A stretch of DNA of 64,000 bases from Tardiphaga sp. vice304. Lineage in GTDB: Bacteria; Pseudomonadota; Alphaproteobacteria; Rhizobiales; Xanthobacteraceae. Positions 1 to 9,701 of the stretch are shown here, piece by piece. The notes beneath the pieces were generated by a model, which did no database searches, was not told the DNA's origin, and saw only the letters and a program-made list of their open reading frames with translations. The position numbers and the translations under genes are program-made. Where the stretch lies: NCBI RefSeq assembly GCF_007018905.1, contig NZ_CP041402.1:1166001-1230000 (forward strand), in the 5' to 3' direction. Positions within the stretch are counted from its first letter, which is position 1; every line of letters starts with the position of its first letter.

Positions 1-1383
1 CGGTCCCCAGTGGCCAGCACGATCCTGGCGATGCCAAGCTTGCGCAACGCGGCGAGAAGCCCTTCGGGGCCTTCGCGCAATTCGTCGGCGAGAACAATTT
101 CCCCGGCTAGTTCGCCGTCGATTGCCACCGCCACACGTACCGCGCCCGGCGCTGTCTTGCGTTTCGGAGCCGCGCCGCTGCCAGCGGTGATACGCGAGGC
201 GACAAATGCGACGCCGCCGATCAACGCCGGACGGCCATCAACATTGCCCGCGACACCTTCACCCGCTATCTCCAGCGTGCCGGTTGGCACTGACATCCGC
301 AGATTGCGCGCCTGCGCCTCAGCAACGATGGTCTGAGCGATGATGTGCTGGGACACCTGATCCAGCGACGCCCCGATACGGATGATCTCGTCAGCAGAAA
401 AGCCCGGCATCTCTTGCACCTTTACGACCCGAGCCCGGCCATCGGTGAGCGTACCCGTCTTGTCGATCACCAAAGAGCGAATCCGCGCCAGCATCTCCAG
501 CGCCTTGCCGCCCTTGATCAGAATGCCCTGCTTGGCCGCGCGCGACAGGCCGGAGACGATGGCCCGGCACCGCCAGAATCAGCGGACACGGTGTGGCGAC
601 CACCAGCACCGCCACGGCGCGAATGGGATCGCCGGTCCACAGCCAGGCGCCGCCGGCGATCGCCACCGTGACGCCGAGAAACACCATGGCGAAGCGGTCG
701 GCCAGCCGCGACATCGGCGCCTTCGAGCGCTGCGCGCCCTCCACCAGCCTCACGATCCCGGCGTAGGTGCTCTCCGCCGCGCGACGCAGGGCAACGAGAT
801 CGAACGCCTCGCCGACATTTGTCGATCCGCTCATCACGGATTCGCCGGCCGTGCGCTGCACCGGCATGGCCTCGCCGGTCAGCGCCGACTGGTCGAGCGC
901 GGCCGTACCCAGCGCCACCGTTCCGTCCACCGGAATGACGTCGCCCTGGCGGATCAGCAGGCGATTGCCGGGCTCCACCAACTCGATAGGGATTTCTTCC
1001 AGCCGGTCATCGCGATGCCGCATGGTGGTGCGCGGCACCCTCGCCAGCAGCGCAGTCATTTCACGGCGGGCATGACGCTCGGCAAAACCTTCGAGATACT
1101 GACCGCGAGCATACATCAGCGCGACGACGGCTGCAGCAAGTTCTTCGCCAAATAGCAACGCCGCTGTTATCGACAGCGCAGCAACGATATCGAGGCCGAC
1201 CTCGCCGCGGCGCAGGCTGACAACAATGTCGAACAGCAGCGTCAGCAGAACCGGCACGGTCGACGCCGCCCATACAATGGTCACCCAGGACTCCGGCCTC
1301 CACCAACGCAGGACAAAGCCCGCGACAATTCCGGCGGCAGGACAGGCGATTAGCCAGGGGCGAATGGAAAAGTCTGAAGGCAT
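1..1383 (-). pseudogene. heavy-metal translocating P-type ATPase, frameshifted and cut by window edge
   Basis: An integral-membrane P1B-type ATPase that would pump a metal cation. Reading on the minus strand from ATG 1383, there are N-terminal membrane helices, the actuator motif LTGEA and the membrane motif ATPCPLILAVP. The frame is then lost near 560. In the next frame the protein continues with IVSGLSRAAKQG, the phosphorylation loop DKTGTLTDG and, at the left edge, a TGD motif, so the rest of the gene lies outside the window. The break is a single-site indel just after the CPL motif. CPL replaces the usual CPC, a variant known in some metal ATPases. No N-terminal metal-binding domain is visible. 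It could be a real pseudogene or an assembly error; the metal cannot be named. Confidence 0.85.
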
Positions 1384-1443
1384 TGCGATCCATCGATGGT
1401 GTTGCGGCAATTCACCTGAATGCGCCCCGCCTCGGATCTCCCC

Positions 1444-1457
1444 TTGATGCAAATCAA
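1444..1457. promoter_or_regulatory. perfect FNR/FixK-type box
   Basis: TTGATGCAAATCAA is an exact match to the dyad TTGAT-N4-ATCAA bound by FNR/FixK/Anr regulators. It lies between the P-type ATPase (start 1383, minus) and the transporter gene (start 1620, plus), 61 bp from one and 163 bp from the other. It could control either or both. Oxygen-limited expression would suit the oxygen-sensitive ferredoxin-linked enzymes downstream. Confidence 0.7.
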
Positions 1458-1619
1458 GTGACAAAGCCGGCGTCGGCAACATATCGGGCAAGCAGCGATG
1501 ATCGATGACAGCTCTATGCAAGGAATGCTGCATCTGCGCGGTCCGTGATTGATCCTGCTCAATACGACATCGAGAAAAAGCTGCAACGCTTCACCAACGA
1601 AGCATCCGGGGAAGATTCC

Positions 1620-3128
1620 ATGTCCATTGTCGAATCTGCACCTGTTGCGGTCGTCGCGCCCATTCATCCATCGTGGCTGCGCGCTAACTGGGGTCTGCTG
1701 CTCGCGATCGCAGCGCTGGGGGTGGCGATCCTGCTGCCGACGCCAGACGGCCTGTCGGTCGCAGGCCAGCGCATGCTGGCCGTGCTGCTGTTCGCCGTCA
1801 TCGTTTGGATGACCGAGGCGCTCGACTATGCGGTATCCGCCCTGGTGATCGCCGCCCTCATGGCGTTCCTGCTCGGCCTTTCGCCGAACCCTGCCAATCC
1901 AAACGCATTGCTCGGCACCAGCGCCGGCCTCGGCCTCGCCTTCAGCGGCTTCGCCAACACCGCACTGGTGCTGGTGGCCGCGGCGCTGTTCCTCGCCGTG
2001 GCCATGACCGTGACCGGGCTCGACAAGCGCATTGCCCTGGTCATCCTGTCGCGCGTCGGTACCGAAGCTCACCATGTGGTGGTTGGCACGATCATCGTCG
2101 GTTTCGTGATCGCGTTCCTCGTCCCGTCCACCACCGCGCGCGTCGCCTGTCTGGTGCCGATCACGATGGGCATCATCTCCGCCTACGGCGTCACGAAGAA
2201 AAGCGCTTTCGCCGGCATGCTGATGATCACCACGGTGCAGACCGCGAGCATCTGGAACGTGGGCATCAAGACCGCCGCGGCGCAGAATATGGTGGCGATC
2301 GGCTTCATCGAGAAGATGCTGCAGAAGACCATCACCTGGCTGGACTGGCTGATCGCCGCCGGCCCGTTCAGCCTGCTGATGTCAATCGCGCTGTATTTCG
2401 TCATGACCCGGATGATGCCGCTGGAGATCACCGATGCGCCGGGCGGGCGCCAAGGTATCCGCGAGTCGCTGGCGGATCTCGGCCCGATCAAGATGTCGGA
2501 GATCAAGCTTTTGATCATCTCCATCGCCCTGCTCGGCTTCTGGTCCACCGAAGGCATCCTGCACCGCTTCGACACCTCATCGACTACCATCGCGGCGGTC
2601 GCCATCATGTTCCTGCCGGGCATCGGGATCCTGACCTGGAAGGAAGCCCAGCCGCGGATTCCTTGGGGCACCGTGGTGCTGTTCGGCATCGGCATCAGCC
2701 TCGGCACCGCCCTGCTGCAGACCAAGGGCGCGATCTGGGTCGCCGATCTCGTGGTCGCCGACTTCGGCCTGCGCAATGCCACCGCAATGTTCATTCTCGG
2801 CGTGCTCAGCCTGTTCCTGATCGTCATCCATCTCGGCTTCGCCAGCGCCACGGCACTGGCGTCGGCCATGATCCCCATCGTGATCGCGGTGCTGCAGAGC
2901 GTCGCCACGCCCGGCATCAACGTGGTCGGCTTGACCATGCTGCTGCAGTTCGTGGTCAGCTTCGGCTTCATCCTGGTGGTCAACTCGCCGCAAAACATGG
3001 TGGCCTATGGCACCGAGACGTTCAGTACGCGGGACTTCATCCGCACCGGGCTGGTGCTGACGGTGATTGCCTTCGCTTTGGTCATGCTGCTCGGCGCCAC
3101 CTACTGGCGCTGGCTGGGATATGTTTAG
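1620..3128 (+). CDS. DASS/SLC13-family anion:sodium symporter
   Basis: A 502-residue inner-membrane transporter of the divalent anion:sodium symporter type, whose relatives import succinate, citrate, 2-oxoglutarate or sulfate. The chain is almost entirely hydrophobic helices, beginning near residue 20 after a short polar N-terminus (MSIVESAP), with conserved-looking loops such as PSTTARVA and VNSPQNMVAYGT. ATG 1620 is preferred over an in-frame upstream ATG at 1545 because GGGGAAG precedes it at ribosome-site distance. It is the first gene of a same-strand run with korC-, korA- and korB-like genes (69-bp gap to the next). The substrate is not readable from sequence; a 2-oxo or dicarboxylic acid feeding the downstream oxidoreductase is an inference. 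Confidence 0.85.
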   Translation: MSIVESAPVAVVAPIHPSWLRANWGLLLAIAALGVAILLPTPDGLSVAGQRMLAVLLFAVIVWMTEALDYAVSALVIAALMAFLLGLSPNPANPNALLGTSAGLGLAFSGFANTALVLVAAALFLAVAMTVTGLDKRIALVILSRVGTEAHHVVVGTIIVGFVIAFLVPSTTARVACLVPITMGIISAYGVTKKSAFAGMLMITTVQTASIWNVGIKTAAAQNMVAIGFIEKMLQKTITWLDWLIAAGPFSLLMSIALYFVMTRMMPLEITDAPGGRQGIRESLADLGPIKMSEIKLLIISIALLGFWSTEGILHRFDTSSTTIAAVAIMFLPGIGILTWKEAQPRIPWGTVVLFGIGISLGTALLQTKGAIWVADLVVADFGLRNATAMFILGVLSLFLIVIHLGFASATALASAMIPIVIAVLQSVATPGINVVGLTMLLQFVVSFGFILVVNSPQNMVAYGTETFSTRDFIRTGLVLTVIAFALVMLLGATYWRWLGYV

Positions 3129-3197
3129 CACCGCAACCAGCCTCATACGATCAAGCCAATCCATGGCGGCAGCGCCGCCTTCAACCGGCACACCGTC

Positions 3198-5012
3198 ATG
3201 ACGCCTACCGATATCTCGACGCCCGACCATTTCCATCGGGTAGTGGATTGCCAGTGGGCCTGCCCGGCACACACGCCGGTGCCGCAATATATCGGCCTTG
3301 TCGCCGAAGGTCGTTATGCCGAAGCCTATATGGTCAACTGGGACGCCAACGTGTTTCCCGGCATCCTCGGCCGCACCTGCGACCGGCCGTGCGAGCCGGC
3401 CTGCCGCCGCGCCCGCGTCGAGAAGGAGCCGGTGGCGATCTGCCGGCTAAAGCGCGTCGCCGCCGACCACAAGGGCGACATTGCGGCCTATCTTCCCGAG
3501 CCCGCGACGAAGACCAATGGCAAACGCATTGCGCTGATCGGCGGCGGACCGGCATCGCTGACCGTGGCGCGCGATCTGGCGCCGCTCGGCTATCAATGCA
3601 CCATCTTCGACGGGGATCCCAAGGCGGGCGGCATGATGCGCACGCGCATTCCGCATTTTCGCGTGCCCGAACATGTGGTCGACGAGGAGACCGGCTATGT
3701 GCTCGGCCTCGGCGTCGAATTCCGCGGCGGCAACCGCATCGACAGTATGAAGGGGCTGCTGGCCGAAGGCTGGGACTCCGTATTCGTCGGCACCGGCGCG
3801 CCGCGCGGCCAGGATCTCGCGATCCCCGGCCGACAGGAAGCTGCCACCAATATCCATATCGGCGTCGAATGGCTGGCCAGTATCTGGTTCCAGCACATCA
3901 AGAGCATCGGCAGGCGCGTGGTGGTGATCGGTGGCGGCAACACCGCCATCGACTGCGCCCGCAGCGCGCGCCGCCTCGGCGGCGAAGACGTCAAAATGGT
4001 AGTTCGGTCGCGCTTCGAGGACATGAAGGCGCTATCCTGGGAGAAGTACGACGTCCAACGCGAAGGCGTCGTGATCCTCAACGACATGGTGCCGAGGGAG
4101 ATCACCCATGAGAACGGCCGTCTCACCGGCGTGACATTCGAGCCGGTGACCAGCGTCTTCAAGGAGGGCAAGCGCACGCTGGTCTCGGCCGGTCCGTTGC
4201 AACATTTCCCCTGCGATGACGTGGTGATCGCGGTCGGCCAAGAATCCGCCTTCAGCTGGATCGAGCGCGATCTCGGCATTGCCTTCGGCGAGCGCGACAT
4301 GCCGAAGCTCGATCCGGCGACGTTGCAGTCGACGCTTCCCCACGTGCTGTTCGGCGGCGACGCGGCGTACGGACCCAAGAACATCATCACCGCAGTGGCG
4401 CACGGCCATCAGGCGGCGGTGACCATCGACTTTTTGCTCAGCGGTGCCGATCCAGGCGTTCGCCCGCTGCCCTCCGCTACCTTCGTGACCGAGCGGACGC
4501 CGCTGCCGCCGCGCCACATCCCGACGGTGTCGGTCAATGTCCGCCATGCCGTGCCACTGCAGTCGCTGGCCACATCGCTGTCCGATATCCACCAGGAGGT
4601 CGAACTCGGCTTCGACATCGAGCATGCCATCGCCGAAGCCGCGCGCTGCCTGCATTGCGAACTGGAGACGGTGTTCAGCCCGCCTTTGTGCGTCGAGTGC
4701 AAGGCCTGCGAGACCGTCTGCCCGACCGACTGCATCACCTTCACGAAAGACGGCGATGAGGCCGACCTGCGCAGCCGGCTGAAGTCGCCGGCGACCAATC
4801 TGTCGCAGGAGCTTTACGTCGCCGGCGGCCTGGTCAGCCACAGGATCATGGTGAAGAACGAAGACCTCTGCCTGCATTGCGGGCTGTGCGCGGAGAATTG
4901 CCCGACCGGCGCCTGGCACATGGATGCCATGCTGCTGCTCACTCCACGCGCCGGCGGATCTGCGCTCGTTGCAATGTCGCAAGGACCGATCGAAGGAACG
5001 ATCAATGCCTAG
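3198..5012 (+). CDS. KorC-like FAD/4Fe-4S NAD(P) oxidoreductase
   Basis: A 604-residue cytoplasmic protein built like the glutamate-synthase small subunit with an added ferredoxin tail. The N-terminal cysteines (CQWACP and CDRPCEPACRR, about residues 18-75) match the GltD Fe-S region. An FAD fold (IALIGGGPASL, about residue 112) and an NAD(P) fold (VVVIGGGNTA, about 241) follow. The C-terminus carries two 4Fe-4S motifs, CVECKACETVCP (about 498) and CLHCGLCAENCP (about 558). Such a subunit lets a 2-oxoacid:ferredoxin oxidoreductase exchange electrons with NAD(P), as in the KorABC enzyme of Azoarcus evansii. Its stop overlaps the start of the korA-like gene by 8 bases, implying coupled translation. 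Confidence 0.88.
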   Translation: MTPTDISTPDHFHRVVDCQWACPAHTPVPQYIGLVAEGRYAEAYMVNWDANVFPGILGRTCDRPCEPACRRARVEKEPVAICRLKRVAADHKGDIAAYLPEPATKTNGKRIALIGGGPASLTVARDLAPLGYQCTIFDGDPKAGGMMRTRIPHFRVPEHVVDEETGYVLGLGVEFRGGNRIDSMKGLLAEGWDSVFVGTGAPRGQDLAIPGRQEAATNIHIGVEWLASIWFQHIKSIGRRVVVIGGGNTAIDCARSARRLGGEDVKMVVRSRFEDMKALSWEKYDVQREGVVILNDMVPREITHENGRLTGVTFEPVTSVFKEGKRTLVSAGPLQHFPCDDVVIAVGQESAFSWIERDLGIAFGERDMPKLDPATLQSTLPHVLFGGDAAYGPKNIITAVAHGHQAAVTIDFLLSGADPGVRPLPSATFVTERTPLPPRHIPTVSVNVRHAVPLQSLATSLSDIHQEVELGFDIEHAIAEAARCLHCELETVFSPPLCVECKACETVCPTDCITFTKDGDEADLRSRLKSPATNLSQELYVAGGLVSHRIMVKNEDLCLHCGLCAENCPTGAWHMDAMLLLTPRAGGSALVAMSQGPIEGTINA

Positions 5013-6717
5013 GACTTCCCTTGCGGTGGTGTTTTCAGGAAGCGGCGGCGCCGGCGCCATGAGCGCGGGCGAACTGCTGCTCAACGCCGCGGCGCAGGCC
5101 GGCTATTACGGCATGATGAGCAAGCTGTTCGGCGCCCAGGTGCGCGGCGGCGAAGCCGCGGCGCTGGTGCAGATCTCCACCGCGCCGGTGTCCTGCCAGC
5201 CTGACCGCTTCGACCTGTTCGTTGCTCTCGACTGGGCCAATGTCGACCAGTTCGCCGGCGAGATTCCGCTCGACGCGCGAAGCATCATCATTTCCGATCC
5301 CCGCTCGGGCCCGGTGCCGGCGAGCATCGCCAGGTGCAAGGGCAAGACCATTGCTCTCACACTCGGCCCGGCCGATGCGACACCGCTGGAACGCGCGTTG
5401 CACGGCAAGCACACCAATGTGTTCGTGGCCGGCGTGGTGGCGGCCATGGCCGGGCTGCCAGTCGATCATTTGCAGGCGGCGCTCACGACAGTGCTCGGGG
5501 ACAAGAGCGCGGACGTCACCCGCACCAACACGGCTTCGCTCCAGGCCGGCATCGCCGCCGCGGCGGGGCTCGATCTCGACGTCCGGCTCGACCCGCCGCA
5601 CCCGGCACCGCGCTGGCTGCTGACCGGCAACCAGGCCGTTGCCATGGGCGCACTGCGCGGTGGCGTGCGCTTCGTCGGCTGCTATCCGATCACCCCGGCC
5701 ACCGACCTCGTGGAATGGATATCGCCGCAGCTGCAGCGAGTCGGCGGCCGGCTGGTGATGGCGGAGGACGAACTGTCCTCCATCAACATGGTGCTCGGCG
5801 GCTCGTTCGGCGGCGTGCCGTCGATGACCGTCACGTCCGGTCCCGGCCTGTCGCTGATGATCGAATCCATCGGCCTCGGCATCGCCGCCGAAGTGCCCGT
5901 GGTGATCGTCAACGTGATGCGCGGCGGCCCATCCACCGGCATTCCCTCCAAGACCGAACAGAGCGACGTCAATATCGCCATCTATGGCGGCCATGGCGAC
6001 GCGCCGCGCATCGTGCTGGCGCCGACCTCGGTGCGCGACTGCATGTACACCGGCGAGTGGGCGGTCTATCTCGCGGAATCGCTGCAGACCCCGGTGATCG
6101 TGCTGTCCGACATGGCGCTCGGCCAGGCCAATACGGTGATCGATCCGAAGCCGGACCGACCGCAGCCGCTCGCGCGCAAGGTCGATATGCCCGACGGTCC
6201 ATTCAAGCGCTACGCCATCGGCGAAGATCCGGTCAGCGCGATGCCGCGGCCGGGAACGCCGGATGGCCAGTGGGTCGGCGAAGGCCTCACCCACAACGAG
6301 ATCGGCATTCCCGTGGGCGGCGCCGCCGCCCATCTGGCGCAGATCAAGAAGCGTGCGCGAAAACTCGAGCAGTTCGATCCCGGTGCGGCCTGGGGAAGCG
6401 TCACCGGCGACGGCGACACCGCGCTGCTGGTATTCGGCTCGAGCATCGGCCCGGCCCAGGAAGCCGCACGGAGGCTCGAAGCCGCCGGCAAGAAGATCCG
6501 CGTCGTCGCCCTGCGCGTGCTGTCGCCATTGCCGCTCAAGTCTCTGGCCGAGGCCCTGGAGGGTACCAGCCGCATCGTGGTGATGGAGCAGAATTTTGGC
6601 GCACAGCTCTATCATCACCTGCTCGCTTACAAGGCCATTCCACCGACGGCGGAAAGCCTCGCCCGTCCCGGCCCGCTGCCGTTCCGGCCCGCTGAAATCA
6701 CCGCGCATCTGGCGTGA
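5005..6717 (+). CDS. korA: 2-oxoacid:ferredoxin oxidoreductase, fused gamma-alpha subunit
   Basis: A 570-residue subunit that, with the beta subunit, oxidatively decarboxylates a 2-oxoacid to its acyl-CoA and reduces ferredoxin. The N-terminal gamma domain (FSGSGGAGAMSAGELL; about 1-190) is fused to the alpha domain, which starts near residue 210 and contains GCYPITPATD and EDELSSINMVLGGSFGG. The start at 5005 is chosen over an upstream in-frame ATG because GAAGGA precedes it and it overlaps the end of the previous gene. The gamma-alpha fusion is typical of the 2-oxoglutarate (Kor) type, but 2-oxoglutarate, pyruvate and branched-chain acids cannot be separated by eye. Confidence 0.88.
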   Translation: MPRTSLAVVFSGSGGAGAMSAGELLLNAAAQAGYYGMMSKLFGAQVRGGEAAALVQISTAPVSCQPDRFDLFVALDWANVDQFAGEIPLDARSIIISDPRSGPVPASIARCKGKTIALTLGPADATPLERALHGKHTNVFVAGVVAAMAGLPVDHLQAALTTVLGDKSADVTRTNTASLQAGIAAAAGLDLDVRLDPPHPAPRWLLTGNQAVAMGALRGGVRFVGCYPITPATDLVEWISPQLQRVGGRLVMAEDELSSINMVLGGSFGGVPSMTVTSGPGLSLMIESIGLGIAAEVPVVIVNVMRGGPSTGIPSKTEQSDVNIAIYGGHGDAPRIVLAPTSVRDCMYTGEWAVYLAESLQTPVIVLSDMALGQANTVIDPKPDRPQPLARKVDMPDGPFKRYAIGEDPVSAMPRPGTPDGQWVGEGLTHNEIGIPVGGAAAHLAQIKKRARKLEQFDPGAAWGSVTGDGDTALLVFGSSIGPAQEAARRLEAAGKKIRVVALRVLSPLPLKSLAEALEGTSRIVVMEQNFGAQLYHHLLAYKAIPPTAESLARPGPLPFRPAEITAHLA

Positions 6718-6727
6718 CGGAGACATC

Positions 6728-7594
6728 ATGAGCATCACCGACATCACTGCTCCCGCCGCCGCACTCACCGCGCATAATTTCCATTCCGGCGCCACGCCGA
6801 TCTGGTGTCCGGGCTGCGGCGACTATGGCGTGCTGTCAGCGCTGGAACATGCGCTGGCCAAACACGGTAGGCCTCCGCACGAGGTCGTCATGGTATCGGG
6901 CATTGGCTGCTCGTCGCGGTTGCCGGCCTATACCAGCTGCTACGGTTTCCACGGCGTGCATGGCCGCGCGCTGCCGTTCGCTTCCGGCGTCAAGCTGGCG
7001 CGCCCGGATCTCGAAGTGATCGCGGTGGGTGGCGACGGCGACGGCTATTCGATCGGCGGCAACCACTTCATCCATGCCTGCCGGCGCAATATCGACATGC
7101 TCTATCTGGTGATGGACAACCGGGTCTATGGCATGACAAAGGGCCAGCCCTCGCCGACCACCGAAGCCGACTGGGACAGCGACATCGCCCCGGGCGGACT
7201 CGGTCTGCGTCCGTTCAATCCGATCTCGCTGGCGCTGGCCGCCGGCGCCAATTTTGTGGCCCGCGGCTTTGCCGGCCGGTCGGAAGAACTCGCCAATCTG
7301 ATTGTCGAAGGCATTCGCTGGCCGGGCTTTGCGTTCATCGAAGTGCTCAGCCCATGCATGGCGTTCCGCTCCGAGGCTTTCGGCTGGAAGGAGAGCGTGC
7401 ATCCGACGTCACTGTCCATCGTCGACGATCGCGCAGCAGCTCAGGCTGCCACGCTGGCCGACGAAGGCTACAGCTTGGGCCTGCTGTTCAAGGATCACCG
7501 ACCGTCGCTGCCGCGACAGACCGCGCCGCTGGCCTCGCTGGCAGAGGTGGAGGCGCAATTCTGGGTTTGCTGCCCGGCGCGGCACCAAGGCTAG
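6728..7594 (+). CDS. korB: 2-oxoacid:ferredoxin oxidoreductase, beta subunit
   Basis: A 288-residue thiamine-diphosphate and Fe-S subunit, partner of the gene 10 bp upstream. It shows the family's early cysteine motif WCPGCGDYG (about residue 26), the thiamine-diphosphate site GGDGDGYSIGGNH (about 101) and a downstream DNRVYGMTKGQ. ATG 6728 gives a normal KorB N-terminus; the frame is open further upstream but inside korA. The gene is intact and its end lies only about 165 bp from the outer end of an IS66 element, so anything that once followed in the operon may have been displaced. Confidence 0.88.
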   Translation: MSITDITAPAAALTAHNFHSGATPIWCPGCGDYGVLSALEHALAKHGRPPHEVVMVSGIGCSSRLPAYTSCYGFHGVHGRALPFASGVKLARPDLEVIAVGGDGDGYSIGGNHFIHACRRNIDMLYLVMDNRVYGMTKGQPSPTTEADWDSDIAPGGLGLRPFNPISLALAAGANFVARGFAGRSEELANLIVEGIRWPGFAFIEVLSPCMAFRSEAFGWKESVHPTSLSIVDDRAAAQAATLADEGYSLGLLFKDHRPSLPRQTAPLASLAEVEAQFWVCCPARHQG

Positions 7595-7758
7595 TAGTAG
7601 CTCGCTGCAGTGATTATGACTCCTTGGACATTGGCGGGGTAGGCGGATTACAGCCAGTCGTTTAAGCCGAACTCGTCGGTGTCGGCATTATCGGGATCGC
7701 TTGTCGAATCCGGTGGGCTCGACTGCGATGAACAATCTGGCCGCGACACCCCTTCATC

Positions 7759-9690
7759 GTAAGCGCTGTTCTCAGGCCACGTCCCGGAGCGCCGGGGCCA
7801 CGGGATCGGCCCATGGCAGAAGATCGTCGATTTGGCTGTTCGGGTGACCGTTGACGATCTTCGTGATGACGTCGGCGAGGTAAGCGTGCGGTTCGATGCC
7901 GATGAGCTTGCAGGTCTCGATTAGTGAGGCGATGACGGCCCAATGCTCCCCGCCGCCATCTGAGCCCGCAAAGAGTGCGTTTTTACGGTTCAGGGCGATC
8001 GGCCGGATCGCCCGTTCGACGACGTTGGAGTCGACCTCGATGCGACCGTCGTGGAGGAAGCGGGTCAATCCTTCCCACCGCGAAAGCGCATAGCGGATCG
8101 CTTCGGCGAGTTTCGTCTTCTGACTGATCAGAGCGAGCTTGGCGCGCAGCCAGGGTTCAAGTTCATCGATGATCGGCCGGCTCCTCCGCAGCCTGGCTTC
8201 GCGCCTTTTCTCTGCGCTGCGGCCGCGGATATCGCCCTCGACGGCATAGAGTCCGGCGATGCGTTCGAGCAACTCGCTGGCGAGCGGCGCCGGGCCGGCC
8301 GCGGCGAGTTCGTAGAAGCGTCGGCGCACATTAGCCCAACAGAAGGCTAGTTGCACGTCACCGCGCTCGGCGAGCACGCGATAGCCGGCGTAGCCATCGA
8401 CCTGAAGGGTGCCCGTGAACCCGGCGAGATGAGCGATCGGTCGCTCCGCCTTGCGATCGGGGGCATAGACGTACGCCACGCCGGGCGGGTCGGAGCCTCA
8501 CCAGGGACGATCGTCACGCGCATAGGCCCCACAGTTGGCCGCTCTTGGTCTTCCCGCGGCCGGGATCAAGCACCGGCGCCGTCGTCTCGTCAGCAAACAG
8601 CTTGGCCGAGCCCTTGAGCCTGACGAGCTGGCGCTCGTGCACCGGGCGCAGTAAGAAGGCGGCACGGCCGACCCTGTCAGCCAGGGTCGAGCGATCGAGC
8701 GTGATGCCCTGCCGGGCATAGATCTGAGCCTGCCGATACAACGGCAGATGGTCGGCGTATTTGGAGACGAGAACCTGCGCCACCGTCGCCTCGGTCGGCA
8801 ACCCACCCTCAATCAGCCGCGCCGGCGCGGCCGCCTGCACCACCCCGTTTTCGCAGGCTCGGTCGGCATATTTGGGCCGACGCACAACCAGCACGCGGAA
8901 CTGCGCCGGGACGATGTCGAGGCGTTCGCTGACGTCCTCGCCAATCCGATGCAGCGCGCCCTGGCAACACGGGCAGGCATGATCGTCGATGTCGACCACC
9001 ATCTCGATGCGCGGCAGATGCGCTGGCAGCGATCCACGGTTGATGCGGCGCTTGGCGGCGTCGCTTGCCAGCTCGGCTGGCGCCGCCGCTTCGTTCTCCG
9101 CTTCAGTGCTCGCCGCCGTCTGCTCGACTTCTTCGAGGCCGAGCAGTAATTGATCTTCTGGCAGCGCCTCGGCCCGTCGGCCGAAGCGGTGACGCTGCAA
9201 CTCTTTTATGATTTGCTCCAGCCGCTCGGCGCGCGCACGTTCCGCCAGCAGCATCGCCTTGAGCGTGCCGGGATCGTCGGGAAGCGTGTCCGTCGTCGCC
9301 GTCATGGCGCGATTACACCATGTGCCGCAGCGCCCTGCGAGCATTTCGATCGGACTGATTTACTCTGTCGCAGATCAGCCTGGCTGCACCGGTGCCGGGG
9401 TCTCGCGCGCGGTGTGAACCCGTCGCCAATCGAGCCCTTCCAATAATGCCGAGAACTCAGCTGCCGACAGCAGCATCACACTATCCTGCACGTTCGGCCA
9501 GCGGAACTTGCCATCCTCGAGCCGTTTGGCAAACAGGCACACTCCCGTGCCGTCCCAATAGATCAGCTTCACGCGGTCGGCCCGTTTCGCCCGGAACACA
9601 TAGACGGCACCCGAGAACGGATCGGCCTTCATCGTCTCGCGCACCAGCGCCGCCAGACCCTCGGCGCCCTTGCGGTTATGCGGAGCTCCG
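7759..9690 (-). mobile_element. IS66-family element A, decayed
   Basis: Minus-strand IS66 element. The outer end begins GTAAGCGCTGTTCTC at 7759, the typical IS66 terminal start. It carries a broken tnpC and a 5'-truncated tnpB. The inner end is lost: it is fused at the palindrome 9670-9701 to element B in the opposite orientation, so neither element has its tnpA or inner terminal repeat. Confidence 0.8.
7772..9344 (-). pseudogene. tnpC: IS66 transposase TnpC, frameshifted with a stop
   Basis: IS66 DDE transposase. The N-terminal part (leucine-zipper region, FGRRAEALPEDQ; zinc-binding ACPCCQGAL) reads from 9344 to about 8530. One extra base then shifts the frame (QLWG to AYARDDRPW) and an in-frame TGA follows at about 8498. 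The C-terminal half (GYAGYRVLAERG, FLHDGRIEVDSNVVERAIRP) is open from 8479 to the stop at 7772. Two independent lesions in about 35 bases make it inactive. Confidence 0.88.
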
Positions 9691-9701
9691 CATAACCGCA
9701 A
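9375..9701 (-). pseudogene. tnpB: IS66 TnpB, 5'-truncated at palindrome
   Basis: IS66 second ORF (TnpB), with the family core DPFSGAVYVFRAKR, CLFAKRLEDGKFRWP and ALLEGLDWR. The usual N-terminus of about 20 residues before the conserved RKG is missing and is replaced by CGAPHNRKG, encoded by the palindrome at 9670-9701. No ribosome site or proper start is visible, so it is probably not expressed. Confidence 0.8.
9670..9701. repeat. 32-bp perfect palindrome joining two IS66 elements
   Basis: Each arm is TTGCGGTTATGCGGAG or its complement, with no loop. The same codons (CGAPHNRK) are read on both strands into two different tnpB genes, one leftward and one rightward. It marks the exact fusion point of two inverted IS66 elements. 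Confidence 0.95.

Noticed and set aside
1805..4111. Very long alternative frame across the transporter and KorC-like gene (also long antisense frames across korA and the IS elements).
   Set aside because: Arg/His-rich translations typical of shadow frames in high-GC DNA; the other frames carry clear family motifs.
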